DNA of 64,000 nucleotides from assembly GCF_900103545.1 (NCBI RefSeq), contig NZ_FNHH01000001.1, forward strand, positions 124,001 to 188,000. The letters run 5' to 3'. Source of the stretch: Daejeonella rubra. Its GTDB lineage: Bacteria; Bacteroidota; Bacteroidia; Sphingobacteriales; Sphingobacteriaceae. Made by a program: the position numbers and the translations under genes. Positions 9,318 through 17,900 of this stretch are shown here, piece by piece (within the stretch, counting starts at the first letter, position 1; each line of letters opens with the position of its first letter). The notes beneath the pieces were generated by a model, which saw only the letters and a program-made list of their open reading frames with translations, did no database searches and was not told the DNA's origin.

Positions 9318-9974
9318 ATGGCACATAAATTAGTTGATAGTTACCGGGAGAAGGGAGCGAGGAAAAAGTTGGTTGAATTACTCAGGGATCGGGGTATTGC
9401 AGATGAAAATGTTTTGAAGGCCATTGGGAAAGTACCCCGTCATTATTTTTTTGACGAAACATTCTGGAAGCAGGCATATAAGGATATCGCATTTCCCATT
9501 GGGGATGGGCAAACCATTTCGCAGCCATATACAGTTGCCTACCAAACAGAACTCTTACACATCAAAACCGGAGATAAAGTACTAGAAATCGGAACAGGTT
9601 CAGGTTATCAGACCTGTATCCTTGTTGAACTTGGAGCTAAGGTTTATACGATCGAAAGACAGGAAAATCTTTATAACCGGACCAAACAGGTATTACCGCA
9701 TATGGGATATCTGGCCGAATTCTTTTATGGTGACGGTTCTAAGGGAATAGCCAAACATGCTCCTTACGATAAGATCATTGTGACCGCCGGTGCACCTCTG
9801 GTTCCCGAAATTTTGCTAAAACAGCTGAAAATTGGAGGTATTCTGGTAATTCCCGTTGGAGATGAAAAATCTCAGAAAATGATCACAGTTCTTAGGGTAG
9901 CTGAAAATGATTTTGAGCGTTTTGTACTGGATACATTTCGTTTTGTGCCGCTGGTGGGAGAGAAAGCGTGGTAG
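9318..9974 (+). CDS. pcm: Protein-L-isoaspartate O-methyltransferase
   Basis: Repairs isomerised Asp/Asn residues by methylating L-isoaspartyl groups with S-adenosylmethionine. In 218 residues it shows the family's GDGQTISQPYTVAYQTELL (about 62-80), the SAM-binding VLEIGTGSGYQTCILVELGA (about 84-103) and a late VTAGAPLVPEILLKQLKIGG. Size is typical. It sits 71 bases after priA on the same strand with its own possible promoter, and is followed by a repeat-containing gap and the convergent smpB gene. Confidence 0.95.
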   Translation: MAHKLVDSYREKGARKKLVELLRDRGIADENVLKAIGKVPRHYFFDETFWKQAYKDIAFPIGDGQTISQPYTVAYQTELLHIKTGDKVLEIGTGSGYQTCILVELGAKVYTIERQENLYNRTKQVLPHMGYLAEFFYGDGSKGIAKHAPYDKIIVTAGAPLVPEILLKQLKIGGILVIPVGDEKSQKMITVLRVAENDFERFVLDTFRFVPLVGEKAW

Positions 9975-9978
9975 TATA

Positions 9979-10061
9979 CTGTTATCAGTTATCTGTTAAC
10001 ACCCGATAGCTATCGGGTTATCAGATTGGGTACGGTAGCCAGACAACAGACAACAGACAAC
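9979..10061 (+). repeat. Heptad repeats around a CCCGATAGCTATCGGG palindrome
   Basis: The gap between pcm and smpB holds three heptads (CTGTTAT, CAGTTAT, CTGTTAA; 9979-9999), the perfect palindrome ACCCGATAGCTATCGGGT (10001-10018), and three exact AGACAAC heptads (10041-10061). AGACAAC is the reverse complement of GTTGTCT, a unit used in other gaps of the window. The palindrome could fold into a hairpin between the two convergent genes, but there is no U-tract. Confidence 0.75.
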
Positions 10062-10071
10062 ACCCAATAAG

Positions 10072-10521
10072 CTACCTCTTCATCGCCCTGCTCATTTCCA
10101 GTTTTGCATCCCGGTCTTTGAGGGTTTCACGTTTATCATAAATTTTCTTGCCCTGTGCCAGTCCAATTTCCAGCTTGGCAAATCCTCTTTCTGAAGTGAA
10201 TATCTTTAATGGTATTATGGTGAAGCCCTTTTCTTCAATATTAGTCCTTAGTTTGGCTAATTCCTTTTTATTCAAAAGCAGAATCCTGTCGCGCTTGGCC
10301 TCATGATTATAAAATGAGCCATGAGAATATTCCGCGATCTGCATATTCCTTACATATAACTGTCCGTCGATAAAAGTGCAGAATGCATCATTAATATCGG
10401 CTTTACCTTCACGTATTGATTTAATCTCAGTCCCCAGAAGTTTAATGCCGGCTGTATACGTATCGAGTATATGATACTCAAAATATGCTCTTTTGTTTTT
10501 TATACTAATTCCGCTTCCCAT
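10072..10521 (-). CDS. smpB: SsrA-binding protein SmpB
   Basis: RNA-binding partner of tmRNA in trans-translation, which rescues ribosomes stalled on damaged mRNA. The protein has the conserved SIKNKRAYFEYHILDTYTAGI, LLGTEIKSIREGKADINDAF, and the basic C-terminal tail KKIYDKRETLKDRDAKLEMSR expected of SmpB. I chose the ATG at 10521 (149 residues) because family members begin only a few residues before ISIKNK; the frame stays open to an ATG at 10566, which would add 15 atypical residues. The convergent pcm gene ends about 100 bases away. Confidence 0.94.
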   Translation of the reverse strand: MGSGISIKNKRAYFEYHILDTYTAGIKLLGTEIKSIREGKADINDAFCTFIDGQLYVRNMQIAEYSHGSFYNHEAKRDRILLLNKKELAKLRTNIEEKGFTIIPLKIFTSERGFAKLEIGLAQGKKIYDKRETLKDRDAKLEMSRAMKR

Positions 10522-10590
10522 ATCTCTGCAAATATCCGAAAGAAAATCCATAACCGGAATTTTCAAATTTTGAGTGTAATAAAATTATTT

Positions 10591-10608
10591 TTTTAGATTA
10601 ATCTAAAA
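10591..10608 (+). promoter_or_regulatory. DtxR/MntR-type operator before the TonB receptor
   Basis: TTTTAGATTAATCTAAAA is an 18-base perfect palindrome. Its half-site TTTAG/CTAAA matches the general DtxR/MntR operator form, and a near copy lies before mntR at 15955-15970. It sits just upstream of the -7 element, where bound repressor would block polymerase. Assignment to MntR is inference. Confidence 0.6.
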
Positions 10609-10611
10609 TTG

Positions 10612-10619
10612 TATTTTTG
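10612..10619 (+). promoter_or_regulatory. Putative -7 element of the TonB receptor promoter
   Basis: TATTTTTG matches TAnnTTTG, 3 bases after the palindromic operator and 30 bases before the start codon. The -33 position is TTT rather than TTG. Confidence 0.5.
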
Positions 10620-10649
10620 TTAATCTAATATTGATATAAATTATAATAT

Positions 10650-12929
10650 ATGCGCTTATTGCTTTCGATTTTTGTCCTGATTGGATGCCTGAATACTGTC
10701 CTGGCACAGACTTCAGTCATTCAGGGTACAGTTAAATCAGGCACAAAGCCCATTGTGTTTGCCAGCATTGCAGTTTTAAATAGCAGGTTTGGAACATCAA
10801 GTGATTCAGAAGGCAGATATCGTATTGAAAAACTGCCTCCCGGAAAATATACCCTGATGGTTTCGGCAATGGGCTATGGCCCTGTTAGTAAGGATGTTAC
10901 TGTTATTGACAATCAGGTTCTTGAGCTTGATCTGGTACTTTCAGAAGCTTCTTCAACTATAAGTGAAGTTGTAGTTAGTGGAACCATGAAAGAAGTGAGC
11001 CGTCTGGCCAGCCCGGTACCTGTAGAGGTATATAGTCCTGCATTTTTTCGAAAAAATCCGACCCCTTCAATATTTGATGCCTTGCAAAATGTAAATGGTG
11101 TTCGCCCCCAGTTGAATTGTAATGTCTGTAATACCGGTGATATTCATATTAATGGACTTGAAGGCCCATATACCATGATACTTATTGATGGAATGCCTAT
11201 TGTAAGCGGATTATCATCTGTATATGGATTATCAGGCATCCCCAATGCATTGATCGAGCGGGTTGAGATAGTAAAAGGACCTGCTTCATCACTGTATGGT
11301 TCAGAAGCGGTTGGCGGACTGATCAATATTATTACAAAAAAGCCTGAAAATGCCCCGGCTCTTACTGCGGATGTTTTTAGTACTTCCTGGGGAGAATTGA
11401 ATACTGATCTCGGTATTAAACTCAAAGCAGGGAAATACGCAGATATTCTGACAGGGATCAACTATTTTAATTATAGTAACAGAATTGATAATAATGATGA
11501 TAATTTCACGGATATAGCTTTACAGGATCGTATTTCGGTCTTTCAGAAATGGTCATTCAAAAGGAAAGAGAACAGGTTGTTAAGTCTGGCAGGAAGATAT
11601 AATTATGAGGATCGCTGGGGAGGAGATAAAAACTGGGACAGATCTTTCCGTGGTGGTACAGAACGATATGCTGAAAGTATTTATACTAACAGATGGGAGC
11701 TTTTAGGAACTTATCAATTACCATTGAAAGAACCTGTTATGTTAGCCTTTTCGCTCAATGATCATGCTCAAAATTCAGTCTACGGGAACACCTTATATAA
11801 TGCAAGGCAAAAGATTGCTTTCGGGCAGCTTAGCTGGGACAAAAAGATAAATGGACATGATCTGTTGCTTGGTACAGCCTTGCGATACACATTCTATAAT
11901 GATAATACACCTGCCACTGCATCCTTAAATAATATTGACCAGCCAGATAAAGTATGGCTTCCGGGGATCTTCATTCAGGATGAAATATCCTTATCCCTAA
12001 AGCATAAAGTACTTTTGGGAATTCGTTACGACTATAATTCGGTTCACCGGCATATTTTGACACCCAGAATAGCCTACAAATGGAACATCAATGATAACAA
12101 TGTGCTGCGGGTAAATGCGGGCACAGGTTTTCGTGTAGTTAGCTTGTTTACAGAAGAACACGCAGCCATAACAGGTTCCAGGGAAGTTGTAGTTAATCAA
12201 AAACTTGAGCCAGAGCGAAGTTATAATGCTAATCTGAATTTTAACAAAAAGATCTATTTCGAGAATGGCAGTTTTATGAGCATCGATGCATCTGCCTGGT
12301 ACACCTATTTTAATAATCAGATCATTCCTGATTACCTTACGAATCCTGATCAGATCATTTACAGCAATTTAAATGGATATGCAGTATCAAGGGGTCTCAG
12401 TGCTAATTTGGATGTGGATTTAAATAATGGGATAAAGATTTTGGCAGGTGCATCCTTGCTGGATGTTTTTTCAAAACAAAACAACATATTGGTCCGCCCA
12501 TTACTTACAGAGAAATGGATGGGTACCTGGGGCGTTTCTTATAAATTGACCAGCTCACATGTAACTATTGATTATACTGGAAATATCTATGGTCCTATGC
12601 GTTTGCCCCGTTTAGGCGATTCTGATCCAAGGAGTGAATATTCACCTGTTTGGAGTCTTCAAAATATACAATTGACCTATGGAGGCTTTAAAAAATTGGA
12701 GATATATGGAGGAGTGAAAAATCTGCTGAACTGGAAACCCGGTAAGAATGAACCTTTTTTAATTGCGAACAGCAGAGACCCTTTCGATAAGAATGTACAT
12801 AGAGATGCTTCGGGGGGAGTGATTTCAAGTCCGGAAAATCCTTATGCATTAAGTTTTGACCCGGGTTATGTTTATGCACCGAATCAGGGGATTCGGGCAT
12901 TTTTAGGATTAAGATATACACTCAGATAA
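10650..12929 (+). CDS. TonB-dependent outer-membrane receptor, probably for a metal
   Basis: Order of parts in 759 residues: signal peptide (1-20, ending VLAQ); carboxypeptidase-regulatory-like domain (about 24-105, GTVKSGTKPIVFASIAVLNS through MVSAMGYGPV); plug domain (about 120-235, with DGMPIVSGLSSVYGL and VEIVKGPASSLYGSEAVGGLINI); then a 22-strand-type barrel ending in LGLRYTLR. The plug holds a Cys pair, CNVCNTGDIHINGLEGP (about 158-174), which could bind a metal. The operator at 10591-10608 and the facing NRAMP/MntR genes suggest manganese or iron uptake; the substrate is inference. A thioredoxin-like gene follows after one base. Confidence 0.92.
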   Translation: MRLLLSIFVLIGCLNTVLAQTSVIQGTVKSGTKPIVFASIAVLNSRFGTSSDSEGRYRIEKLPPGKYTLMVSAMGYGPVSKDVTVIDNQVLELDLVLSEASSTISEVVVSGTMKEVSRLASPVPVEVYSPAFFRKNPTPSIFDALQNVNGVRPQLNCNVCNTGDIHINGLEGPYTMILIDGMPIVSGLSSVYGLSGIPNALIERVEIVKGPASSLYGSEAVGGLINIITKKPENAPALTADVFSTSWGELNTDLGIKLKAGKYADILTGINYFNYSNRIDNNDDNFTDIALQDRISVFQKWSFKRKENRLLSLAGRYNYEDRWGGDKNWDRSFRGGTERYAESIYTNRWELLGTYQLPLKEPVMLAFSLNDHAQNSVYGNTLYNARQKIAFGQLSWDKKINGHDLLLGTALRYTFYNDNTPATASLNNIDQPDKVWLPGIFIQDEISLSLKHKVLLGIRYDYNSVHRHILTPRIAYKWNINDNNVLRVNAGTGFRVVSLFTEEHAAITGSREVVVNQKLEPERSYNANLNFNKKIYFENGSFMSIDASAWYTYFNNQIIPDYLTNPDQIIYSNLNGYAVSRGLSANLDVDLNNGIKILAGASLLDVFSKQNNILVRPLLTEKWMGTWGVSYKLTSSHVTIDYTGNIYGPMRLPRLGDSDPRSEYSPVWSLQNIQLTYGGFKKLEIYGGVKNLLNWKPGKNEPFLIANSRDPFDKNVHRDASGGVISSPENPYALSFDPGYVYAPNQGIRAFLGLRYTLR

Positions 12930-12930
12930 T

Positions 12931-13392
12931 ATGCTCAGGATTTTAATGATATGGTCAATCACCCTGTTTTTGCCTTGCATTTTAATTGCACAGGTTAAGC
13001 CAATAACTTTTGAGGAATTGGAAAATGCAGAACCCAGGCCTGTTCTGGTCATGATCACAACCAAATGGTGCAAGTATTGTCATGCAATGAAGAATAATGT
13101 ATTGAAGAATAAGGAAGTTTCAGAGCTGATAACCAATAAATATCATGTGCTATTTCTTGATGCTGAGGAAAGGAAAGATATCAGGTTTAAAGGCCAGGTA
13201 TTTAAATACAAGCCGTCCGGATCCAACACAGGAATTAATGAGCTGGCTGTTGAACTGGGAATGATCAGGGGGCAGATCTCCTATCCCTCTATAAGTATTC
13301 TGGATGAAAAGAAGAATATCATCTACCAGAAGGATGGTTACTTCAAAGCCAAAGAGCTTTTGTTTCTTCTTAAAAGTATAGCAGAAAGATAA
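12931..13392 (+). CDS. Secreted thioredoxin-like protein with CxxC
   Basis: The 153-residue protein has a signal peptide (about 1-20, ending LIAQ) and a thioredoxin fold with the active-site motif TKWCKYCHAMK (about 45-55) and the cis-Pro loop GQISYPSISILDEK. It belongs to the DUF255/thioredoxin-like group found in the periplasm. It starts one base after the TonB receptor stop, so it is cotranscribed and very likely works with it, perhaps keeping the receptor's plug cysteines or a bound metal reduced. That role is a proposal from context. Confidence 0.82.
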   Translation: MLRILMIWSITLFLPCILIAQVKPITFEELENAEPRPVLVMITTKWCKYCHAMKNNVLKNKEVSELITNKYHVLFLDAEERKDIRFKGQVFKYKPSGSNTGINELAVELGMIRGQISYPSISILDEKKNIIYQKDGYFKAKELLFLLKSIAER

Positions 13393-13394
13393 AA

Positions 13395-15269
13395 TTATTT
13401 AGTGATCAGAACAGGGATTTGCACATTGTGACGAACCTTTTCCACTGTTGTACCAAAGATCAGATCACTGATGCCGGAATGTCCATGAGCACCCATAACA
13501 AGCAGATCAAGTCCTCTTTCTTTTACAATTTCTGAAATTGCTTTTGCAGGGGCTCCGTATCCGATCGCAATATTGATCTTATAACCCAGTTCTTCCAGAT
13601 TTAATTTATACTTCTGAAGATTGTCAGTATCACTCTGTGTTTCATGATCCAGCACTTTTTCACCATGGAATCTGGCACCTGCTGTTTCAACAATATGTAT
13701 CAGATGATATTCAGCATTTTTACCACCCTGTAGAAGTGCATGTCGCAAGGTATTCCGGTCATATTTAGAGAAATCAACCGAAACTCCAACCTTATGATAC
13801 ATTATTGGTTGAATTTCTCCGATCTTTAATGCCTCACCATGAGGTACATTGGAAGATTGAAGCTCAGATTTCTTGAAAAATGGCATGATGAATACATAAA
13901 CAAGTAATGCAAAAATCATAACTATCACAGGGATTACCAGCAGGTAGATCCACCAAACATTGACGGTCGTATCTTTTATCCAACCTCCGATCTCTTCAAT
14001 GACCAACTGAACGTTTAAACTAACAATGATCAATGCGGTAAGCCAGGCTAGGATTTTTACCCAGGTCTTTATCGCATATTCTTTCATTTTTGATTTATCA
14101 GAGTTGAAATGAATCAGTGGAATTACAGCGAATCCTAATTGTAAACTCAATACTACCTGGCTTAAGACCAATAGTCCGCCAAGTGCATCTTCTCCAAAAT
14201 GCAGGATAGTATAAAATGCAGGAATTATGGCCATCAGCCTTGTTAAGAGGCGCCTGATCCAGGGTTGTATCCGTAGTTTTAGATGACCTTCCATAACGAT
14301 CTGACCCGCTAAAGTTCCCGTTATCGTAGAGCTCTGTCCCGAAGCTATCAGTGCAATGGCAAACATGGTTGGTGCAACTGATCCAAATATATGGTCAAGT
14401 AACTTATAAGCATCCTGTATCTCAGCTACTTCAAATAAACCGTTTTTATAGAATGCAGTGGCAGCCAGTATCAGTATGGCGGCATTTACAAAAAATGCAA
14501 GGTTCAGGGCAACAGTAGTATCGATAAAATTATATTTTAATGATTCCCTGATACCTTTTGGAGTTCTTTCGATCTTTCTGGTTTGAACTAAAGAGGAATG
14601 CAGATATAAATTATGTGGCATAACTGTAGCACCAATGATTCCTATAGCAATATATAGTGCATTTCCCGACAAAATGGATGGTTTAAACCCTGAGATCACT
14701 TCTCCAAATACCGGTTCAACGATGAACATTTCGGTTAGAAAGGAGATCCCAACAATAAATACCATGGAAACAATGAATACTTCCATCATTCTCATTCCCT
14801 TATTCATCAGGAAAAGAAGCAGGAAGGTGTCGAGTATGGTTATTGAAATTCCCCATATCAATGGCAGGCCGAATAAAAGGTTCAGGCCAATTGCCATACC
14901 AATGATCTCTGCAAGGTCACAGGCAACGATCGCAATTTGTGCCAGAACGTATAAGGGGTAATTGATATAAGTAGGATAGGTATTTCGTGAAGCCTGCGCC
15001 AGATCTAGTCCGCGCACTATTCCAAGCCGGGCACTAAGTGATTGCAGTAATAGTGCCATCAGGTTGGACATGAGTAATACCCAGATCAATTTATAACCGA
15101 ATTGACTACCGCCAGCGATATCTGTTGCCCAGTTTCCCGGATCCATATAGCCAACGCTGACAAGATATGCAGGACCAATGAATGCAAAGAGTTTCCTCCA
15201 GCCGGTTTTGTCAGTTGTACTTACTGAACTATGAACTTCACTTAATGAATCATCATTTCTGTTACTCAT
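13395..15269 (-). CDS. mntH: NRAMP divalent metal transporter fused to a universal stress domain
   Basis: Residues about 25-440 form an NRAMP-type proton-coupled Mn/Fe importer with about 11 helices. The metal-site motif DPGNW is in TM1 (about 43-47) and MPHNLYLHSS in TM6 (about 217-226). Residues about 480-624 are a universal stress protein domain with the complete nucleotide-binding pattern GxxGx9GT in GAHGHSGISDLIFGTT. Ordinary MntH is about 410-450 residues, so the tail is an added cytoplasmic module. The gene is downstream of mntR with a 4-base overlap, and convergent to the thioredoxin-like gene 2 bases away. Confidence 0.93.
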   Translation of the reverse strand: MSNRNDDSLSEVHSSVSTTDKTGWRKLFAFIGPAYLVSVGYMDPGNWATDIAGGSQFGYKLIWVLLMSNLMALLLQSLSARLGIVRGLDLAQASRNTYPTYINYPLYVLAQIAIVACDLAEIIGMAIGLNLLFGLPLIWGISITILDTFLLLFLMNKGMRMMEVFIVSMVFIVGISFLTEMFIVEPVFGEVISGFKPSILSGNALYIAIGIIGATVMPHNLYLHSSLVQTRKIERTPKGIRESLKYNFIDTTVALNLAFFVNAAILILAATAFYKNGLFEVAEIQDAYKLLDHIFGSVAPTMFAIALIASGQSSTITGTLAGQIVMEGHLKLRIQPWIRRLLTRLMAIIPAFYTILHFGEDALGGLLVLSQVVLSLQLGFAVIPLIHFNSDKSKMKEYAIKTWVKILAWLTALIIVSLNVQLVIEEIGGWIKDTTVNVWWIYLLVIPVIVMIFALLVYVFIMPFFKKSELQSSNVPHGEALKIGEIQPIMYHKVGVSVDFSKYDRNTLRHALLQGGKNAEYHLIHIVETAGARFHGEKVLDHETQSDTDNLQKYKLNLEELGYKINIAIGYGAPAKAISEIVKERGLDLLVMGAHGHSGISDLIFGTTVEKVRHNVQIPVLITK

Positions 15270-15931
15270 AACATTACTAAAATATTCTTTGCCACTTCAC
15301 GGCTGATTGTTCGATCCGAAGTTTCATTTACTGTTAGAATGATGGATCCGTCAAACTCAATTAACTCGGAGATCATTATTTTGGTTCCGAGAGTTAGTCC
15401 CATTTTTTCAAGTAACTTCAGGAAAACTGACGAATGCTCGCTCACACCTGATATCATTCCGCTTTGTTCCTGCAGCATATCGGAGATCCTGACCAGTTTT
15501 TTCTGATGAATGGTTCCTGAACGATCTGGAATAGGATCACCATGAGGATCTGCTGCCGGGTTTCCAAGAAAATCGTCAAGACGGTTGATCAATGATTCAG
15601 AATTGATATGCTCAAGTTCTTCAGCAATATCATGAACTTCATCCCATTTAAAGCCTAACTTCTCTACCAAAAAAACCTCCCATAATCGGTGTTTCCTGAC
15701 AATGTTTACAGCTGCCTTTTTTCCTGTTTCTGTTAAAGTAACACCTTGGTATTTAATGTAATTGATCAGTTTTTTGTCTGCAAGCTTCTTTAACATGTCA
15801 GTTACAGATGCTGCTTTAGTATTGGTCATTTCAGCGATCTGGTTGGTGCTCACTACTGAACTGTTGCCAGTACTTAAATGATAAATAGCTTTCAGGTAAT
15901 TTTCTTCTGTGAACGAGTGTATAGTTGACAT
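15266..15931 (-). CDS. mntR: DtxR-family metal-dependent regulator, MntR type
   Basis: A 221-residue repressor. An N-terminal winged helix (about 5-65: FTEENYLKAIYHLS, recognition segment TNTKAASVTDMLKKLADK) is followed by the metal-sensing dimerisation domain (HRLWEVFLVEKLGF, EELEHINSE at about 95-110) and a C-terminal FeoA/SH3-like domain (about 150-221). Mn or Fe binding turns such proteins into repressors. Its stop overlaps the transporter start (ATGA), and its own promoter carries a palindrome like that before the TonB receptor, which implies autoregulation. The exact metal cannot be told from sequence alone. Confidence 0.9.
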   Translation of the reverse strand: MSTIHSFTEENYLKAIYHLSTGNSSVVSTNQIAEMTNTKAASVTDMLKKLADKKLINYIKYQGVTLTETGKKAAVNIVRKHRLWEVFLVEKLGFKWDEVHDIAEELEHINSESLINRLDDFLGNPAADPHGDPIPDRSGTIHQKKLVRISDMLQEQSGMISGVSEHSSVFLKLLEKMGLTLGTKIMISELIEFDGSIILTVNETSDRTISREVAKNILVML

Positions 15932-15938
15932 AATTAAA

Positions 15939-15970
15939 CAAATCTAATTATTAATTTAGACTAATCTAAA
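15939..15970 (-). promoter_or_regulatory. mntR promoter with MntR-like operator
   Basis: On the minus strand, TAGATTTG (15946-15939) matches TAnnTTTG and ends 7 bases before the mntR ATG. Upstream of it, 15955-15970 reads TTTAGATTAGTCTAAA, a palindrome with one mismatched pair that shares both half-sites with 10591-10608. The arrangement predicts autorepression of mntR-mntH. Confidence 0.6.
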
Positions 15971-16061
15971 AAATAAATCAAAAAATATCTGCTAATTTTA
16001 TGAAGGAATTTTAAAATAAAATTTGGCTGCTTCTTATAAAACTTTTAATTTTGGGATACTT

Positions 16062-16532
16062 ATGGCAATAGAACTGGATAAAATCGATCTCAGAATTTTA
16101 AAGATTCTGCAGGAAAATGGAAGGATAACGAATCTTCAACTTTCACATGAAGTAGGCTTATCTCCGGCTCCAACCCTTGAGCGCGTTAGAAAACTGGAAC
16201 AGGCTCATTATATCAAGAGCTATCATGCTCTTGTAGATGAGGAACTGCTTGGATTAGGCATAAAAACTTTCATACAGATCCAGCTTGACTTTCATAAGAA
16301 TAATACGATACAGGTATTTCTTGAAGAAATTGATGCGATCAAAGAAATTACTGAATGCCATCATGTTACAGGGCAATGTGATTTTCTTTTGAAGGCCTAT
16401 GTTAAAGACATAAAATCCTATGAACGTTTGATCATGGATAAGATCAGTAAGATATCAGTTGTTAAAACCTTCCAGACTATGATGATCATGTCTACAAATA
16501 AGAAAGAACCTGCAGTGCCACTTGAATATTAG
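16062..16532 (+). CDS. Lrp/AsnC-family transcriptional regulator
   Basis: An N-terminal helix-turn-helix (LDKIDLRILKILQENGRITNLQ and the recognition helix region SHEVGLSPAPTLERVRKLE, about 5-50) is joined to a RAM/AsnC ligand-binding domain (about 65-145, with ITECHHVTGQCDFLLKAYV). I chose ATG 16062, giving 156 residues, because family members start only a few residues before the first helix; the frame is open upstream to a TTG at 16023. It is divergent from mntR. Targets are not evident; Lrp/AsnC proteins usually sense amino acids. Confidence 0.9.
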   Translation: MAIELDKIDLRILKILQENGRITNLQLSHEVGLSPAPTLERVRKLEQAHYIKSYHALVDEELLGLGIKTFIQIQLDFHKNNTIQVFLEEIDAIKEITECHHVTGQCDFLLKAYVKDIKSYERLIMDKISKISVVKTFQTMMIMSTNKKEPAVPLEY

Positions 16533-16595
16533 GCAATTTGAATTTTCCTTTTGTTCCTATGTTATGAGTATGTCAGCATATTAACCTCACTCAAA

Positions 16596-17273
16596 TTACG
16601 AGATCTGCCAGTTAATGGCCTTTTGACCATTTTGATTCAATATTTTATTCGTTTTAATGAAGTGATTGCATCCGAAGAAGCCATTATATGCTGAAAAGGG
16701 TGAGGGATGAGCCGCTGTCAGAACAACGTGTTTTTCATTATTAATAAGCTTCGATTTAGCTTGCGCGAATTTCCCCCAAAGCAGAAAAATTATTCCTGAT
16801 CGTTTTTCTGATATTAATTGAATAACCCTATCAGTAAATATTTCCCATCCCCGGTTTTGGTGTGACCCCGGATCGGATGCTTCAACAGTTAGTGTAGCAT
16901 TTAACAATAAAACTCCCTGGTCTGCCCATTGGCTAAGGTCCCCATGATTGGGATATTGAAAATCTTTAAACTCTGATTGAAGTTCTTTAAAAATATTCTT
17001 AAGTGATGGCGGTAATGAAACACCTTTTTGAACTGAAAATGCCAATCCATGTGCCTGATTTGCACCATGGTAAGGATCCTGTCCGAGAATAACCACTTTG
17101 ACCTTTTCAAAAGGAGTATGGTTGAATGCATTGAATATTAAGCTTTTAGCTGGGAATATGGTATGTCCTTCTTGCAGACGGTGCTGAAGAAATGAGCGTA
17201 GGTTTATCATATAGTCTTTTTCAAATTCCTCTTCCAGGACTTCTTTCCAGCTGGTTTCAATTTGAAGGGGCAT
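16596..17273 (-). CDS. ung: Uracil-DNA glycosylase (family 1)
   Basis: Removes uracil from DNA to start base-excision repair. The 225-residue protein has the water-activating motif GQDPYHG (about 64-70), the uracil-pocket region LLNATLTVEASDPGSH (about 124-139) and the His loop HPSPFSAYNGFFGC (about 189-202). All key family-1 residues are present and the length is standard. It stands alone, convergent with the Lrp-type gene and divergent from the 17348 gene. Confidence 0.97.
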   Translation of the reverse strand: MPLQIETSWKEVLEEEFEKDYMINLRSFLQHRLQEGHTIFPAKSLIFNAFNHTPFEKVKVVILGQDPYHGANQAHGLAFSVQKGVSLPPSLKNIFKELQSEFKDFQYPNHGDLSQWADQGVLLLNATLTVEASDPGSHQNRGWEIFTDRVIQLISEKRSGIIFLLWGKFAQAKSKLINNEKHVVLTAAHPSPFSAYNGFFGCNHFIKTNKILNQNGQKAINWQIS

Positions 17274-17347
17274 ATTTTCTTAGATAGATATTGGTTAAAC
17301 GATCAAATAAACGGATATTTGCAACAAATTTAAAAGATAACAAGATA

Positions 17348-17896
17348 ATGCCTAATTACATCAGATTGATACTTGCAGCTATAATATTGGGTGCAGCAAT
17401 AACTTTAATGATTTTCGGATTTTGGGGATGGGGAATACTTTCAGTTTTCATAGCTATTCTTATCACTGTAACTTTCTTTTATAACGAATATATGCTCATT
17501 GCACAGTATTATCTGCGTAAGGATAATATGGATCAGGCAGGAGTTTGGTTGAGCCGTATAAAAAATTATGAAACTCAGCTATTCAGCGGACAACACGGTT
17601 ATTACAATTTGCTGATCGGTTTGATAGAATCACGTAAGGCTCCCCTTCAGTCTGAAAAGTATTTTAAGAGAGCTATCAGTTTAGGTATGACCATGGATCA
17701 TAATATTGCATTGGCCAAATTAAGCCTTGCTGGAATTGCAATGGCAAAAAGAAATAAGAGGGAAGCTACTTTATATCTGCAGGAGGCAAAAAAAGCCGAT
17801 AAGAATAAATTATTGGCTGATCAGATAAAAATGATGAAGGAGCAGATGGGGCAGATGGATCGTACAGTACAGCAGCGCAATTACCGCCAATTTTAA
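17348..17896 (+). CDS. Unrecognised membrane protein with TPR-like helices
   Basis: No family recognised. Starting at ATG 17348 (182 residues; the frame is open upstream to a TTG at 17291) it has two adjacent hydrophobic helices (about 5-25 and 28-46). A cytoplasmic-looking region of short amphipathic helices follows (AQYYLRKDNMDQAGVWLSRI, HGYYNLLIGLIESRKAPLQ, AEKYF-like and LAKLSLAGIAMAKRNKREA), spaced like tetratricopeptide repeats. The C-terminus is Gln/Met/Arg rich. A membrane-anchored scaffold is plausible. Good codon structure and clean flanks suggest it is real. Confidence 0.65.
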   Translation: MPNYIRLILAAIILGAAITLMIFGFWGWGILSVFIAILITVTFFYNEYMLIAQYYLRKDNMDQAGVWLSRIKNYETQLFSGQHGYYNLLIGLIESRKAPLQSEKYFKRAISLGMTMDHNIALAKLSLAGIAMAKRNKREATLYLQEAKKADKNKLLADQIKMMKEQMGQMDRTVQQRNYRQF

Positions 17897-17900
17897 GCTG

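Noticed and set aside
14635..14961. 108-codon plus-strand frame opposite mntH
   Set aside because: Antisense shadow within a strongly supported transporter gene.
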